The translations under genes were made by a program, and so were the position numbers. DNA of 64,000 bases from Diphasiastrum complanatum (taxonomy: Eukaryota > Streptophyta > Lycopodiopsida > Lycopodiales > Lycopodiaceae), in the NCBI GenBank assembly GCA_029204225.1, contig CM055098.1:5759246-5823245 (forward strand), in the 5' to 3' direction. Below, piece by piece: positions 42,870 to 55,217 of the stretch. Position 1 is the stretch's first letter. Every line of letters starts with the position of its first letter. The notes below the pieces were generated by a model. The model was given only the letters and a program-made list of their open reading frames with translations. It ran no database searches and had not been told where the DNA came from.

Positions 42870-44946
42870 TGTCGCGACATACCAACAGTAAAATGATAGA
42901 TATTTGTAGTATAAACGGGTATTATTCCTACTAGAGAGCAATAAAAGGGCTAATACTGTCATTATTAGTGCAAAACCAGAAATAACTAAGAATGAATGGA
43001 GTGGAGAGGAGAAATGATTGCAAACTGGTCATCAATAGATGTTTCCACAAGGGGTTGCCAGTACAACCTTGCAAAGAAGACAAAACACCCAGGAGAAAGA
43101 TTGAATATTCAACAATGAAGTCCAGACTCAGGTTAGGAGTAAAACTCTGTATAATGGACATCCTAGGAACTAAGATCATACATGGCAACAATATTTGTCC
43201 TTGAAACAACAAGAATGGCATCAGAGTGTAGAGGTTAGAGACTCGCCAACTAGCATGGTGCTCACTTATCATTTAGACCCTCAACAGTCAAAGAAAACAT
43301 ACAAACTGATTTCCCATTAAGTCAATTCCGAATGTAGGCACTGAGAGTTAGAATCAAATACTAGAAAACTAATCTAAGTCTCTGTATATGTCACTTCAAA
43401 TCCCGTTCTGAACCAAAACACAAGAACTAAGCCAAGTCACCATGGAAAACATTACTGAACATTCTCATTATAGAAAAATGGTGTGAGACATAACAATAGA
43501 AATTTGTATTGATCAAAGAATAGCCAGTACATAGCATTCAATACAAATCTGCAATGCAAAATGGATTCCCAGGGAAGTACAACATCTGCACTACCATTCT
43601 AGTTTACAAAGAAATAAGAGAAGCCATAATGCTCTCTGAAAACATCACAACTAGGCTAACTCCTTCAACTCAGAATGCTATTGTCTGAATGCTTTACAAT
43701 GGCATGAATCTGGCATGATATAGCTAGAGAGAAACTCATGCTAGAGGCTGTGGGCTCTGATAACTGTCTACAGAGAGAACAAATGGTCATTTGCCATCTG
43801 GAACAGGGCTTTCATTAGCCAATAAGAAGCTGCAAATATAGGTCTGATAGTTAGAAACAGGTTTGATGGCTGGAAATTTGACTGTAGGCTGCAAACAGCC
43901 ACCACCAAATCGAGTTTAGTAAAAAGGTCGGTGACTCATTGAAGTGTGTTGAAAACTGTCCATAACAGTGCGCCCTGACAGATGGCTGCTGGAAAACATT
44001 TGTAGAGGGCCGCAGACAGCCGCTTGTGGAGGAGCGCTGCTCAGCCTTTCAAACAGTGTGATTGGTTGGAGATAAAACTTTGAGTGCTGGTGATGACTAA
44101 CTGCCTCAAGAACTGCCGCAGATCTGTTAGATGGGCGATGCAGGATCTGCTTCACTGATGTGCCTCGAATTAAAGCGCGATGGTGGTTGGCTGCAAGAAA
44201 CCGATGAGGGCTAGAAAACCATCTTCAAACCTGCGTTTGGGAGAGCAAAGCCTGCCCTAAGAATCCCGAAGAGAGAGAGTGAGGAGTGCGACAGTTGCTT
44301 TTCAGCGAGGTGCGACAGCTGCTTTTCAACGAGGTGCAACAACTGCCTTTCAGCGAGGTGCGACAGCTGCCCTTCAGATCCAGCAAAGTGCGACAGCTGC
44401 CTTTCAGCAAGGTGCGACAACTGCCCTTCAGATCCAAAACTGCCCTTAGGAAATAGACTCTTGCCTTGTAGATTGAGACCCAACAGCTTTGTGCAATAGT
44501 CAGCCCTTAAAGGAGCATTAAGAAAATGCGAAGCTGGAAGGCTTGGCTGCGACTCTCACACAAAGCCGAATAATACGAGAATGTCGACTGGGCTTTAGAA
44601 TATGGGTACCTTAAGAATAGCTTGACGAAGGTTCGTACCTTCTTAAACCAATGACTTCCACAACAAAAATTGAACCTTACATGAGTATTGGCTCAGTATT
44701 AAATTACAAATGGTCTTTATGTAGACTATGCGGTTTAAATATAACTTAAAAGAGCGACGGCTTGGCACAACCATATGCCAAATTCATAAGTAGTAAAAGG
44801 CCGCCTTAGTGCCACAGAACAAATTTGACTCATACCACTAAATATATCTTAAAACCATACTAAGCACTGCGATAAGAAGTAAGGCTTATGATTTAGCATT
44901 AAGAAGCCGACAAAATGTAGTGAAGAGCCATAGTCATGGCTCCACA
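42870..44946 (-). repeat. Array M LTR1 (2077 bp)
   Basis: Plus-strand ends are TGTCGCGACATACC and CATGGCTCCACA. GAGCCATAGTCATGGCTC near the right end can fold on itself. It holds six units of the 24-bp minisatellite. Its last ~300 bp are almost identical to LTR3. Confidence 0.85.
44287..44432. repeat. 24-bp minisatellite in M LTR1, six units
   Basis: Unit GTGCGACARYTGCYTTTCAG plus GGAG-like spacer; one or two units carry an extra ATCC. It is open on the minus strand as an eight-residue repeat (SCRTSLKG), which is a by-product of the period rather than evidence for a protein. Confidence 0.85.
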
Positions 44947-45434
44947 TGTCTCTCTCCTCAACTGCACAGCGGCCCCGCAAGCATCAGAAATACGAAAGGG
45001 CAGCAGCTTGAATCAACACAGTCTCATAGGATTAGCTTCAGTTTACTAGAAAATCAACATAGCAACATATATCTTTATAGAACAACAATTGTCAGCTTCT
45101 TGGACAAGACATTGCTTTAACACGGTCTTCTATTTAGCTTGATGATCCTGTGAAAAACTAAGACAAAGCAAAACAGAGAAAGAAGAACAAAAACCCGATT
45201 ATGGAAAAGCATAGATAGAAGCTTGCTTACGGAAAACCAAAATCTTATTGACATGACGAAGAATCTTCAGTCTGTAACATTACAAAAACTTGACACTTTT
45301 TACAAACTGTAAATAATTTTGGGAACTCTACAAAAAAAATTGAAGCTTAAGAATAAAAAATGGAATGATGTGTCAGGGCGGTCGAAACTCATATTTAACT
45401 CTTTCTTTTCTAAAATACTTGAAGAACCAGAACA
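44947..45434 (-). other. Array M internal region 1, left part, with purine tract
   Basis: It starts with TGTCTCTCTCCTC (44945-44957), i.e. a GAGGAGAGAGA purine tract on the minus strand beside the 3' LTR. The rest is non-coding and is interrupted at 45434/45440 by element L. The other 78 bp plus PBS lie at 50443-50533. Confidence 0.7.
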
Positions 45435-45439
45435 GTGAC
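45435..45439. repeat. Target-site duplication GTGAC, left of element L
   Basis: GTGAC before TGTTGTAAAG is matched by GTGAC at 50438-50442 after CTACA. The uninterrupted site is visible in the sister units (AACAGTAACCTGTGAATC at 52486 and 55119). Confidence 0.9.
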
Positions 45440-46637
45440 TGTTGTAAAGCTACCTTTACAAGCTTTACTTTCGGCGCCAGCAGCGCTCCTGCTGCTCCCG
45501 GCGCCGCTCCCGGCGCCATTGTGACCAGAACCCAGCCGGCGCCAAGTTCCTATGGCTGAAAATCTTTGATCGGTTCTAGCGGAGTCCAGAGAGCTCAGAT
45601 CGATGTGCAATCACCTCACACGATCTAGGCATGATTAAAGGAAGCCTGGGGATCAATAAAATCTAGAGAAAATCTTAGAGAGAGAAAGAGAAAATCCTAG
45701 AGAGAGAGAAACGTGCTTTACCAGCTTGGGTAGAGTGCTTGGTATGAGGGAGGTGCCGAATCAGACCAATACTATAGGGGAGTGCGGGTTGCGACTCAGG
45801 GCGAGCTCCAACCAAGTCTCAGCCTCCCTTGCTGGAATGTTGTCATGGCTCTCGCCTTGGCATGCTAATGCCCCGGAGACTAGGGTCGGTCACACACTTG
45901 AAATGTAACCTTCTCAGATTTATTAATAAAGTGAGATTTTTCTCAAACTGACTCTGATTACCTTCTGGGTTTCAGTGTTTGGTAAAAGCGCCAGTTGTAA
46001 GGACGCTTCCAAATTTTTAACTTGGCACATAGCTGACGGTTGTATCCCGGGACGCCAGCGATATGCCGTCGGGACCATTCGGTCCGTGGTGCCAGCGGTA
46101 TGCTGTCGGGACCATTTGGTCCAGGAACTGGTTGTTTGCATATCTGTCGCGGCTTGTGGTTCTGAGTGTTCCTTGCATGAACGTGAATGGGTTAAGCTCT
46201 TGGGAAACGGGCTCTAACCTGTCGGCTGAGTTGGATGGCTTGCTTGGGTGGACGTTACTTGTTTATGGCTGTCCAGTCTGGCGTGGCGCCAGGTTGGCTT
46301 CCAGCACTCGTGACGAAGCTTTCAGTTGGTTAAGTCTGATGTAAGTCAGACCGCTTGCTTGGAATGGATGTTACTCGTTTGTAACGAAGCTTCGAGTTGG
46401 TTAAGTTTGATGTATATCGGGTGGCTTGCTTGGAGGGAAGTCACCCACATCGGGACCCCCGATCTGGCATGGCGCCAGGTTGGATCTCAATGTTGGTTTT
46501 CGGAACTTCAAGTTGGTTAAGTCTGATCGTTGTTGGCGAGTTGGTTGCTTGTATGTCAAGTGGGTTTGGATGGCAAGAGTTGAAGGCTGGGAAGCTAAGT
46601 TGTGGTTCCCGGCTCCCTTTGGGATGCCTGCGCTACA
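45440..46637 (+). repeat. Element L 5' LTR (1198 bp)
   Basis: Begins TGTTGTAAAGCTACCTTTAC, in which TTGTAAAG and CTTTACAA pair around CTAC, and ends GCCTGCGCTACA. It holds repeated GGCGCC blocks (45471-45515) and two AGTTGGTTAAGT words in each half. Confidence 0.88.
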
Positions 46638-46639
46638 TG

Positions 46640-46652
46640 TGGTATCAGAGCC
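46640..46652 (+). other. Element L primer-binding site (initiator-Met tRNA)
   Basis: TGGTATCAGAGCC, two bases after the 5' LTR end. Confidence 0.9.
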
Positions 46653-46726
46653 GACTGGCCGGTCAGTTATGCGGATCTCACGGAAATGGCCACGGTTTGG
46701 GGTTTATCAAGACAACTGTTGTGCAA

Positions 46727-47116
46727 GGTGCTGCCCACAGTGTAAGCATGGGTGCGTCCACGGTCGGGGTGCTCGGAAGAACGGGGGACTTGATGAGTCA
46801 AGGTGCTGCCCTTGAGGTGTAAGCACGGTCAGTTCTCGCGGTTCGGGCCTGGCGCTGTCTGCATGTAGGACGGATGAGGCAAAGTGCTGCCTAGGGAGGT
46901 GAAAGCACGGTCTGTACCTTGTGGGGTGCGGGGCAACATATTCGAACTGTACGGGTTAACCATTGATACAGAGATGCTGCTCGAATTCGGGTGTAAAGCA
47001 CGGGTGGTTAGCTGCCGGTGCGGGATAGCTGCTGATCGTTTAGCTATAAGGGCTATCAACCAAAAAGTGGTGGGACGTGACTGAGGCAATGTGCTGCTTA
47101 ATGGTGAAAGCACGAA
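46727..47116 (+). repeat. Five copies of a GTGCTGC...AGCAC stem-loop-like motif
   Basis: Units at 46727-46753, 46802-46828, 46883-46911, 46972-47003 and 47091-47115 share RTGCTGCY, 4-10 variable bases, GGTG(T)AAAGCACGG. GTGCT pairs with AGCAC in units 2, 3 and 5 (TGCT/AGCA in 4; one mismatch in 1). The sequence between units is not conserved, so the motif itself seems to have been kept or multiplied. They lie just downstream of the PBS, where packaging or translation signals of retroelement RNA usually sit; a role there is inference. Confidence 0.7.
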
Positions 47117-47390
47117 TGGTTGGAGGGGTGTCCTATGTGGGCTGATTCCGTGATCGATTTGTATGGGCGCGGCCAGGCAAAGGTCCGTTGGCAGGACCAT
47201 CTCAAAGGGGGACCTTGTCTTTGTTACTTGTTAGTAAACCTGCATGAGTGTCTTACTTGTATGTATTCGTGGTGAGTCTTAGTACTCGTGCTTTGCCTGG
47301 TTTGCATGATTGCTTGTGATACAAGGAGCTGATGGCTCGAGAAAGAACCTTGTCTTTTGAAGGCTGATACCATCAAACAAAGAGGACTAC

Positions 47391-47893
47391 AGAATCTGTG
47401 GGACGGATTTGCAGTTCAAGTACTCACACGTGAACGACAACGAAACAACTCAATGCTTGCAAAGGATGGATGGCTAGCCTGTTTCTTGGGTTAGTTTCAT
47501 TTGCGACAACGCCCACCAGACGCAAGCAAGAAGTCAAAAGTTGGAAAGGGCCATTTCAGGGGAGATCTTCTATGGAGCAGTTGGTCTTCATTTTGGGACG
47601 GCCACCTTCGGAACTGAAACTCACTGAGCATGGGCAATATCCAGAATCTGTGCGACGGATTTGCAGTTCAAGTACTTGCACGTGAACGACAACGAAACGA
47701 CTCAATGTTTGCAAAGGATGGATGGCTAGCCTGTTTCTTGGGTTAGTTTCATTTGCGACAACGCCCACCAGACGCAAGCAGGAAGTCAAAAGTTGGAAAG
47801 GGCAATTTCAGGGGAGATCTTCTATAGCAGTTGGTCTTCATTTTGGGACGGCCACCTTTGGAACTGAAACTCATTGAGCACGGGTGATATCCA
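47391..47893 (+). repeat. Tandem duplication, period 252 bp, inside element L
   Basis: AGAATCTGTGNGACGGATTT starts at 47391 and 47643, and GGATGGATGGCTAGCCTG follows in both copies. They differ by a few substitutions and a 3-4-bp gap near 47570/47822. Confidence 0.85.
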
Positions 47894-48289
47894 GTATCAG
47901 TTGGGTTTTTCCTCAAAGGGGAAAAAGACTAGGATCCTCTTCAGAGATTGGCAACAAGTTGGATCGAGCCATAATCCTAGCAGATGGGAAGCAAAGTGTT
48001 GGAAAGGCTTTTTGTCCGAAGAACTCTACTCTAAGTCCGATCAGCTGATTTTATAAGTGGAGGGGAACTATCACACACACCTCTCTCTTGGGCAAATTTT
48101 GAATGAAAGTTGATCAAAATGGGGGCAAATTCAAGGTGACCTAGCCATACTCACACGAGGAGACTGGCGAACTTTGGACCTAATAAGTTGACAAGTTTTT
48201 GTTGTGGAAAAGGAAAGTTTGTTATAGGCTTTCTCTGGACCAGCAATGATGAGGAAACATATGAGTACGCTGGCTTGTATTACGTGTAA

Positions 48290-48645
48290 GACAGCTGATC
48301 AATGAAGGAACTGTGAAAGTTGAGTCTTGCATGAGAGACTTGGTATTTCGAACAGACGCTAAGGGACAGTTCGCGTTGAGATCAGACTAGTGCAAACTCT
48401 GGGTGCATGTGTCTGATTCAAAGAGAGCTACCTGAAGCCAAGCTCGATGTACACTTCTTGTTTTGACTGTGAGGCAACTGACCAGTGATGGAATTGTGAA
48501 AGTCAAGTTTTGTGCGACGGACATGGTGCTTCAAACAAACGCGAAGAGATACTTCGGATGCGGATCAAACTGGTGCGACCCTTTGGCTTTCCACGAGGTC
48601 AATGGTTACATTTGGGCTGATTCAAAGAGCTACTTCAAGCTAAGT
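48290..48645 (+). repeat. Diverged tandem duplication inside element L, period about 180 bp
   Basis: CAGCTGATCAATGAAGGAAC, GTGAAAGTTGAGT and GATTCAAAGAGAGCTACCTG (48290-48440) recur in diverged form at 48475-48640 (CAACTGACCAGTGATGGAAT and so on). The second copy is open for about 100 codons from 48463 without a recognisable domain. Confidence 0.55.
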
Positions 48646-49212
48646 GAGAGGTGCATTGCGGAGTACTCAATCTTTGCCTACCTTAAAGAGCCAAGATGGA
48701 AAAGTATCAAGATCAGGCTGGAACAAGGAGAGAAATCAAGGTGCAGAAGCAACAAGGCACGAAGTGGACCATAAAGTGGGCAATCAAACGATAAATCCTT
48801 CGGCTCAGGGAGCCTTGATACCTGTGCGGAACTGAACAAATATGGATCTCAGGGAGCTCAACACAAAGTGCATCAAGGACAAATCAGGAGCTCAAAGGAG
48901 TTCCAAAGTCGAAAGTCAGAAGCGACAGGGGCGAACATTTCAAAGAAAGGCCTCTGTCACCAGTTAATAAGGTTCTCGGGTTTTAAGAAAACGATATCAA
49001 ATCTACGCTTTTCCCAGACAAGATTTTTTTTTTTAAGTTATGTAATTTTTCAGTACAAAGAGCTGAGCCTCCGACTTGTGGTGTGCCAGCTTCAATCTTA
49101 ATAAAAAGTGGCCAGTAAATTGAGTATTGTGCCAAGTAGCTTAAATGTATAGTTATTTTAATTGGGAGACACCTTTACTTTAATCTGACATTTGATGAGG
49201 ACATCAGATTTT

Positions 49213-49228
49213 ATAAAGGTGGGGTGGA
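49213..49228 (+). other. Element L polypurine tract
   Basis: AAAGGTGGGGTGGA lies directly before the 3' LTR start TGTTGTAAAG. Confidence 0.75.
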
Positions 49229-50437
49229 TGTTGTAAAGCTACCTTTACAAGCTTTACTTCCGGCGCCAGCAGCGCTCCTGCTGCCAACGGCGCCAACGCC
49301 GATCCCCGCGCCACTCTGACCAGAACCCAGCCGGCGCCAAGTTCCTATGGCTGAAAATCTTTGATCGGTTCTAGCAGAGTCCAGAGAGCTCAGATCGATG
49401 TGCAATCACCTCACACGATCTAGGCATGATTAAAGAAAGCCTGGGGATCAATAAAATCTAGAGAGAGAAAATGACATTCTAGAAAGAGAAAATTCTAGAG
49501 AGAGAAAAACGTGCTTTACCAGCTTGGGTAGAGTGTTTGGTATGAGGGGGGGTGCCGAATCACACCAATACTATAGGGGAGTGCGGGTTGCGACTCAGGG
49601 CGAGCTCCAACCAAGTCTCAGCCTCCCTTGTTGGAATGTTGTCATGGCTCTCGCCTTGGCATGCTAGCGCCCCGGAGACTAGGGTCGGTCACACACTTGA
49701 AATGTAACCTTCTCAGATTTATCAATAAAGTGGGATTTTTCCTCATACTGACTCTAATTACCTTTTGGGTTTCAGTGTTCGGTGAAAGCGCCAGTTGTAA
49801 GGCCGTTTCCAAATTTTTAACTTGGCACATAGCTGAGGGTCGTATCCCGGGACGCCAGCGGTATGCCGTCGGGACCATTCGGTCCGTGGTGCCAGCGGTA
49901 TGCTGTCGAAACCATTTGGTCCAGGAACTGGTTGTTTCCATATCTGTTGCGGCTTGTGGTTTTGAGTGTTCCTTGCATGAACGTGAATGGGTTAAGCTCT
50001 TGGGGAACGGGCTCTAACCTGTCGGCTGAGTTGGATGGCTTGCTTGGGTGGACGTTACCTGTTTATGGCTGTCCAGTCTGGCGTGGCGCCAGGTTGGCTT
50101 CCAGCGCTCGTGACGAAGCTTTCAGTTGGTTAAGTCTGATGTAAGTCAGACCGCTTGCTTGGAATGGATGTTACTCGTTTGTAACAAAGCTTCGAGTTGG
50201 TTAAGTTTGATGTATGTCGGGCGGCTTGCTTGGAGGGAAGTCACCCACATCGAGACCCCCGATCTGGCATGGCGCCAGGTTGGATCTCAATGTTGGTTTT
50301 CGGAACTTCAAGTTGGTTAAGTCTGATCGTTGTTGGCGAGTTGGCTGCTTGTATGTCAAGTGGGTTTGGATGGCAAGAGTTGAAGGCTGGGAAGCTAAGT
50401 CGTGGTTCCCGGCTCCCTTTGGGATGCCTGCGCTACA
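49229..50437 (+). repeat. Element L 3' LTR (1209 bp)
   Basis: Same ends as 45440-46637. The differences are mainly in the GGCGCC block (49260-49315) and scattered substitutions. GTGAC (50438-50442) follows. Confidence 0.88.
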
Positions 50438-50442
50438 GTGAC

Positions 50443-50533
50443 CTGTGAATCTGAAAATACAAACAAAAATCAGAATAATGATAGAACATCCCATTTGGCA
50501 TTGCTCCCCGGCTACGGCACCAAAATTGGTATA
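50443..50533 (-). other. Array M internal region 1, right part, with tRNA-Asp-type PBS
   Basis: The plus strand carries CTCCCCGGCTACGGCACCA (50504-50522), the look of a plant tRNA-Asp 3' end (CCCCGGCAACGGCGCCA) with two changes. Read on the minus strand it is a TGGYGCCG...GGGGAG primer site 11 bp from LTR2. Confidence 0.75.
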
Positions 50534-52003
50534 TGTCGCGACATACCAACAGTAAAATGGATTCAATACAAATCTGCAATGCAAAATGGATTCTCAGGGA
50601 AGTACAACATCTGCACTGCCATTCTAGTTTACACAGAAATAAGAGAAGCCATAATGCTCTCTTAAAACATCACAACTAGGCTAACTCCTGCAACTCAGAA
50701 TGCTACTGTCTGAATGCTTTACAATGGCATGAATCTGGCATGATATAGCCAAAGAGAAACTCGTACTAGAGGCTGTGGGCTCTGATAACTATCTGTAGAG
50801 AGAGAGCAAATGGTCATTTGCCATCTGGAACAGGGCTTTTATTAGCCAATAAGAAGCTGCCAACATAGGTTTGATAGTTAGAAACATGTTTGATGGCTGA
50901 AAATTTGACTGTAGGCTGCAAACAGCCACCACCAAATCGAGTTTAGTAAAAAGGTCGGTGACTCATTGAAGTGTGCTGAAAACTGTCCATAACAGTGTGC
51001 CCTGACAAATGGCTGCTGGAAAACATTTGTAGAGGGCCGCAGACAACCGCTTGTGGAGGAGTGCTTCTGCTCAGCCTGTCAAACACTGCAATTGGCTGGA
51101 GATAAAACTCTGGAGTGCTGGTGATGACTAACTGCCTCAGGAACTGCCGCAGATCTATTAGATGGGCGACGCAGGACCTGCTTCTTTGATGTCCTCAAAT
51201 TGAAGCGCGACGATGGCTGGCTGCAAGAAACCGATGAGGGCTGGAAAACCGTCCTCAAACCTGCGTTTGGGAGAGCGAAAGCTGCCCTAAGAATCCTAAG
51301 AGAGAGAGTGAGGAGTGCGACAGTTGCTTTTCAGCGAGGTGCGACAATTGCTTTTCATTAAGGTGCGACAGCTGCTTTTCAGCGAGGTGCGACAGCTGCC
51401 TTTCAGCGAGGTGCGACAGTTGCGCTTCAGATCCAGCAAAGTGTGATAGCTGCCTTTCAGCGAGGTGCGACAACTGCCCTTCAGATCCAAAACTACCCTT
51501 AGGAAATAGACTCTTGCCTTGTAGATTGAGACCCAACTGCTTTGTGCAATAGTCAGCCCTTAAAGGAGCATTAAGAAAATGCGAAGGTGGAAGGCTCTGG
51601 CTGCAACTCTCACACAAAGCCGAATAATGCAAGAATGCTGACTGGGCTTTAGAATATGGCTATTACCTTAAGAATAGCTTGACGAAGGTTCGTACCTTCT
51701 TAAACCAATGACTTCCACAACAAAAATTGAACCTTACATGAGTATTGCCTCAGTATTAAATTACAAATGGTCTTTATGTAAACTATGCGATTTAAATATA
51801 ACTTAAAAGAGCGATGGCTAGGCACAGCCATATACCAAATTCATAAGTAGTAAAAGGCCGCCTTAGTGCCACAGAACAGATTTGACTCATAGCACTAAAT
51901 ATAGCTTAAAACCATACTAAGCACTTTGATAAGAAGTAAGCCTTATGATTTAGCATTAAGAAGCCGACAAAATGTCCTAAAGAGCCATGGTCATGGTTCC
52001 ACA
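50534..52003 (-). repeat. Array M LTR2 (1470 bp, internally deleted)
   Basis: Same ends as LTR1, but about 650 bp are missing after TAAAATG, joining TGTCGCGACATACCAACAG to the ATTCAATACAAATC block. Its right part shares variants (GGCTAGGCACAGCCATAT) with LTR4, not LTR1 or LTR3. It has seven minisatellite units (51316-51485). Confidence 0.85.
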
Positions 52004-52586
52004 TGTCTCCCTCCTCAGCTGCACAGTGGCCCCGCAAACATCATAAATACGAAAGGGCAACAACTTGAATCAACACAGTCTCATAGAATTAGCTTCAGTT
52101 TACTAGAAAATCAGCATAGCAACATATATCTTTATAGAACAGCAATCGTCAGCTTCTTGGACAGTACATTGCTTGAACACAGTCTTCTATTCAGCTTGAT
52201 GATTCTGTGAAAAACTAAGACAAAGCAAAACAGAGAAAGAAGAACAAAAACCCGATTCTGGAAAAAGCATAGATAGAAGCTTGCTTACGGAAAACCAGAA
52301 TCTTATTGACATGACGAAGAATCTTCAGTCTGTAACATTACAAAAACTTAACACTTTTTACAAATTGTAACTAATTTTAAGAACTCTACAAAAAAAATTG
52401 AAGCTTAAGAATAAAAAATGGAATGATGTCAGGGCGGTCGAACTCAGAATTAACTCTTCCTTTTCTGAAATACTTGAAGAACCAGAACAGTAACCTGTGA
52501 ATCTGAAAAATACAAACAAATATCAGAATAATCATAGAACATCCCATTTGGCATTGCTCCCTGGCAACGGCGCCAAAATTGGTATA
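52004..52586 (-). other. Array M internal region 2 (583 bp), with PBS
   Basis: Non-coding. Minus-strand PBS TGGCGCCGTTGCCAGGGA at 52575-52558, close to the plant tRNA-Asp complement. A pyrimidine tract (TGTCTCCCTCCTC) at the left edge is the purine tract of the minus strand. Confidence 0.8.
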
Positions 52587-54633
52587 TGTCGCGACATACC
52601 AACATTAAAATGATAGATATTTGTAGTATAAACGAGTATCGTTCCTACTAGAGAGAAATAAAAGGGCTAATACTGTCATTATTAGTGCAAAACCAAAAAT
52701 AACTAAGAATAAATGATTGCAAACTGGTCATCAACAGATGTTTCCACAAGGGGTTGCTAGTACAACCTTGCAAAGAAGACAAAACACCCAGGAGAAAGAT
52801 TGAATATTCAACAATGAAGTCCAGGCTCAGGTTAGGAGTAAAACTCTGTATAATGGACATACTAGGAATATAGATCATACATGGCCACAATATTTGTCCT
52901 TGAAACAACAAGAATGGCATCAGAGTGTAGAGGTTAGAGACTCGCCATCTAGCATGGTGCTCACTTATCATTTAGACCCTCAACAGTCAAAGAAAACATA
53001 CAAACTGATTTCCCATTAAGTCAATTCCGAATGTAGGCACTGAGAGCTAGAATCAAATACTAGAAAACTGATCTAAGTCTCTGTATATGTCACTTAAAAA
53101 ATCCTGTTCTGAACCAAAACACAAGAACTAAGCCAAGTCACCATGGAAAACATTACTGAACATTCTCATTATAGAAAAATGGTGTGAGACATAACAATAG
53201 AAATATGTATTGATCAAAGAATAGCCAGTACATAGCATTCAATACGAATCTGCAATGCAAAATGGATTCCCAGGGAAGTACAACATCTGCACTGCCATTC
53301 TAGTTTACAGAGAAATAAGAGAAGCCATAATGCTCTCTGAAAACATCACAACTAGGCTAACTCCTGCAACTCATAATGCTACTGTCTGAATGCTTTACAA
53401 TGGCATGAATTTGGCATGATATAGTTAGAGAGAAACTCGTGCTAGAGGCTGTGGGCTCTGATAACTGTCTGCAGAGAGAGAGCAGATGATCATTTGCCAT
53501 CTGGAACAGGGCTTTCACTAGCCAATAAGAAGCTGCCAACATAGGTTTGATAGTTAGAAACAGGTTTGATGGCTGGAAATTTGAATGTAGGCTGCAAACA
53601 GCCACCACCAAATCGAGTTTAGTAAAAAGGTCAGTGACTCATTGAAGTGTGCTGGAAACTGTCCATAACAGTGTGCCTTGACAGATGGTTGGTGGAAAAC
53701 ATATGTAGAGGATCGCAGACAGCCGCTTGTGGAGGAGCGCTTCTGATCAGCCTTTCAAACAGTGCGATTGGCTGGAGATAAAACTTTGGAGTGCTGGTGA
53801 TGACTAACTGCCTCAGGAACTATCGAAGATCTGTTAGATGGACAATGCAGGACTTGCTTCTCTGATGTGCCTCGAATTGAAGCACGATGGTGGCTGGCTG
53901 CAAGAAACCGATGAGGGGTGGAAAACCGTCTTCAAACCTGCGTTTGGGAGAGCGAAGCCTGCCCTAAAAATCTCTAAGAGAGAGAGTGAGGAGTGCGACA
54001 ATTGCTTTTCAGTGAGGTGCGACAATTGCTTTTCAGCGAGGTGCGACAACTTCTTTTCAGCGAGGTGCGACGGCTGCCCTTCAGATCCAGCGAGGTGCGA
54101 CAACTACCCTTCAGATCCAAAACTGTCCTTAGGAAATAGACTCTTGCCTTGTAGATTGAGACCCAACTGCTTTGTGCAATAGTCAGCCCTTAAAGGAGCA
54201 TTAAGAAAATGCGAAGGTGGAAGGCTCTGACTGCGACTCTCACACAAAGACGAATAATGCGAGAATGCCGACTGGGCTTTAGAATATGGCTATTACCTAA
54301 AGAATAGCTTGACGAAGGTTCGTACCTTCTTAAACCAATGACTTCCACAACAAAAATTGAACCTTACATGAGTATTGCCTCAGTATTAAATTACAAATGG
54401 TCTTTATGTAGACTATGCGGTTTAAATATAACTTAAAAGAGCGACGGCTTGGCACAACCATATGCCAAATTCATAAGTAGTAAAAGGCCGCCTTAGTGCC
54501 ACAGAACAAATTTGACTCATACCACTAAATATATCTTAAAACCATACTAAGCACTGCGATAAGAAGTAAGGCTTATGATTTAGCATTAAGAAGCCGACAA
54601 AATGTAGTGAAGAGCCATAGTCATGGCTCCACA
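52587..54633 (-). repeat. Array M LTR3 (2047 bp)
   Basis: Same ends as LTR1 and nearly identical to it over the last 300 bp. About 20 bp are missing near 52707. Five minisatellite units (53994-54115). Confidence 0.85.
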
Positions 54634-55217
54634 TGTCTCTCTCCTCAACTGCACAACGACCCCGCAAGCATCAGAAATACGAAAGGGCAACAGCTTGAAT
54701 CAACACAATCTCATAGGATTAGCTTCAGTTTACTAGAAAATCAGCATAGCAACATATATCTTTATAGAATAGCAATCATCAGCTTCTTGGACAACACATT
54801 GCTTGAACACAGTCTTCTATTCAGCTTGATGATCCTGTGAAAAACTAAGACAAAGCAAAACAGAGAAAGAAGAACAAAAACCCGATTCTGGAAAAGCATA
54901 GATAGAAGCTTGCTTACGGAAAACCAGAATCTTATTGACATGACGAAGAATCTTCATGTGTAACATTACAGAAACTTAACACTTTTTACAAACTGTAAAT
55001 AATTTTAGGAACTCTGCAAAATAAATTGAAGCTTAAGAATAAAAAATGGAATGATGTGTCAGGGTGGTCGAAACTCAGATTTAACTTTGGCTTTTCTGAA
55101 ATACTTGAAGAACCATGACAGTAACCTGTGAATCTGAAAAATACAAACAAAAATCAGAATAATGACAGAACATCCCATTTGGCATTGCTCCCCGACAATG
55201 GCACCAAAATTGGCATA
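54634..55217 (-). other. Array M internal region 3 (584 bp), with PBS
   Basis: Non-coding. PBS complement CCCCGACAATGGCACCA at 55189-55205, with a few changes from internal 2. Confidence 0.8.

Larger units (their letters stand above)
45440..50437 (+). mobile_element. Element L: LTR retrotransposon without recognisable gag/pol
   Basis: A 4998-bp element in plus orientation with GTGAC duplications, TG..CA LTRs (45440-46637 and 49229-50437), a perfect initiator-Met PBS (46640-46652) and a purine tract (49213-49228). The 2.6-kb interior has only short frames without retroelement motifs; it carries stem-loop-like motifs and tandem duplications. It is therefore a LARD-like non-autonomous element that would depend on proteins of another family. 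LTR divergence is a few percent by eye, so insertion into array M is not very recent. Confidence 0.85.

Noticed and set aside
44225-44483. Minus-strand frames with repeated SCRTSLKG / QLSHLAEK
   Set aside because: The 24-bp minisatellite period is a multiple of three, so the repeat stays open in several frames. There is no start context or domain.
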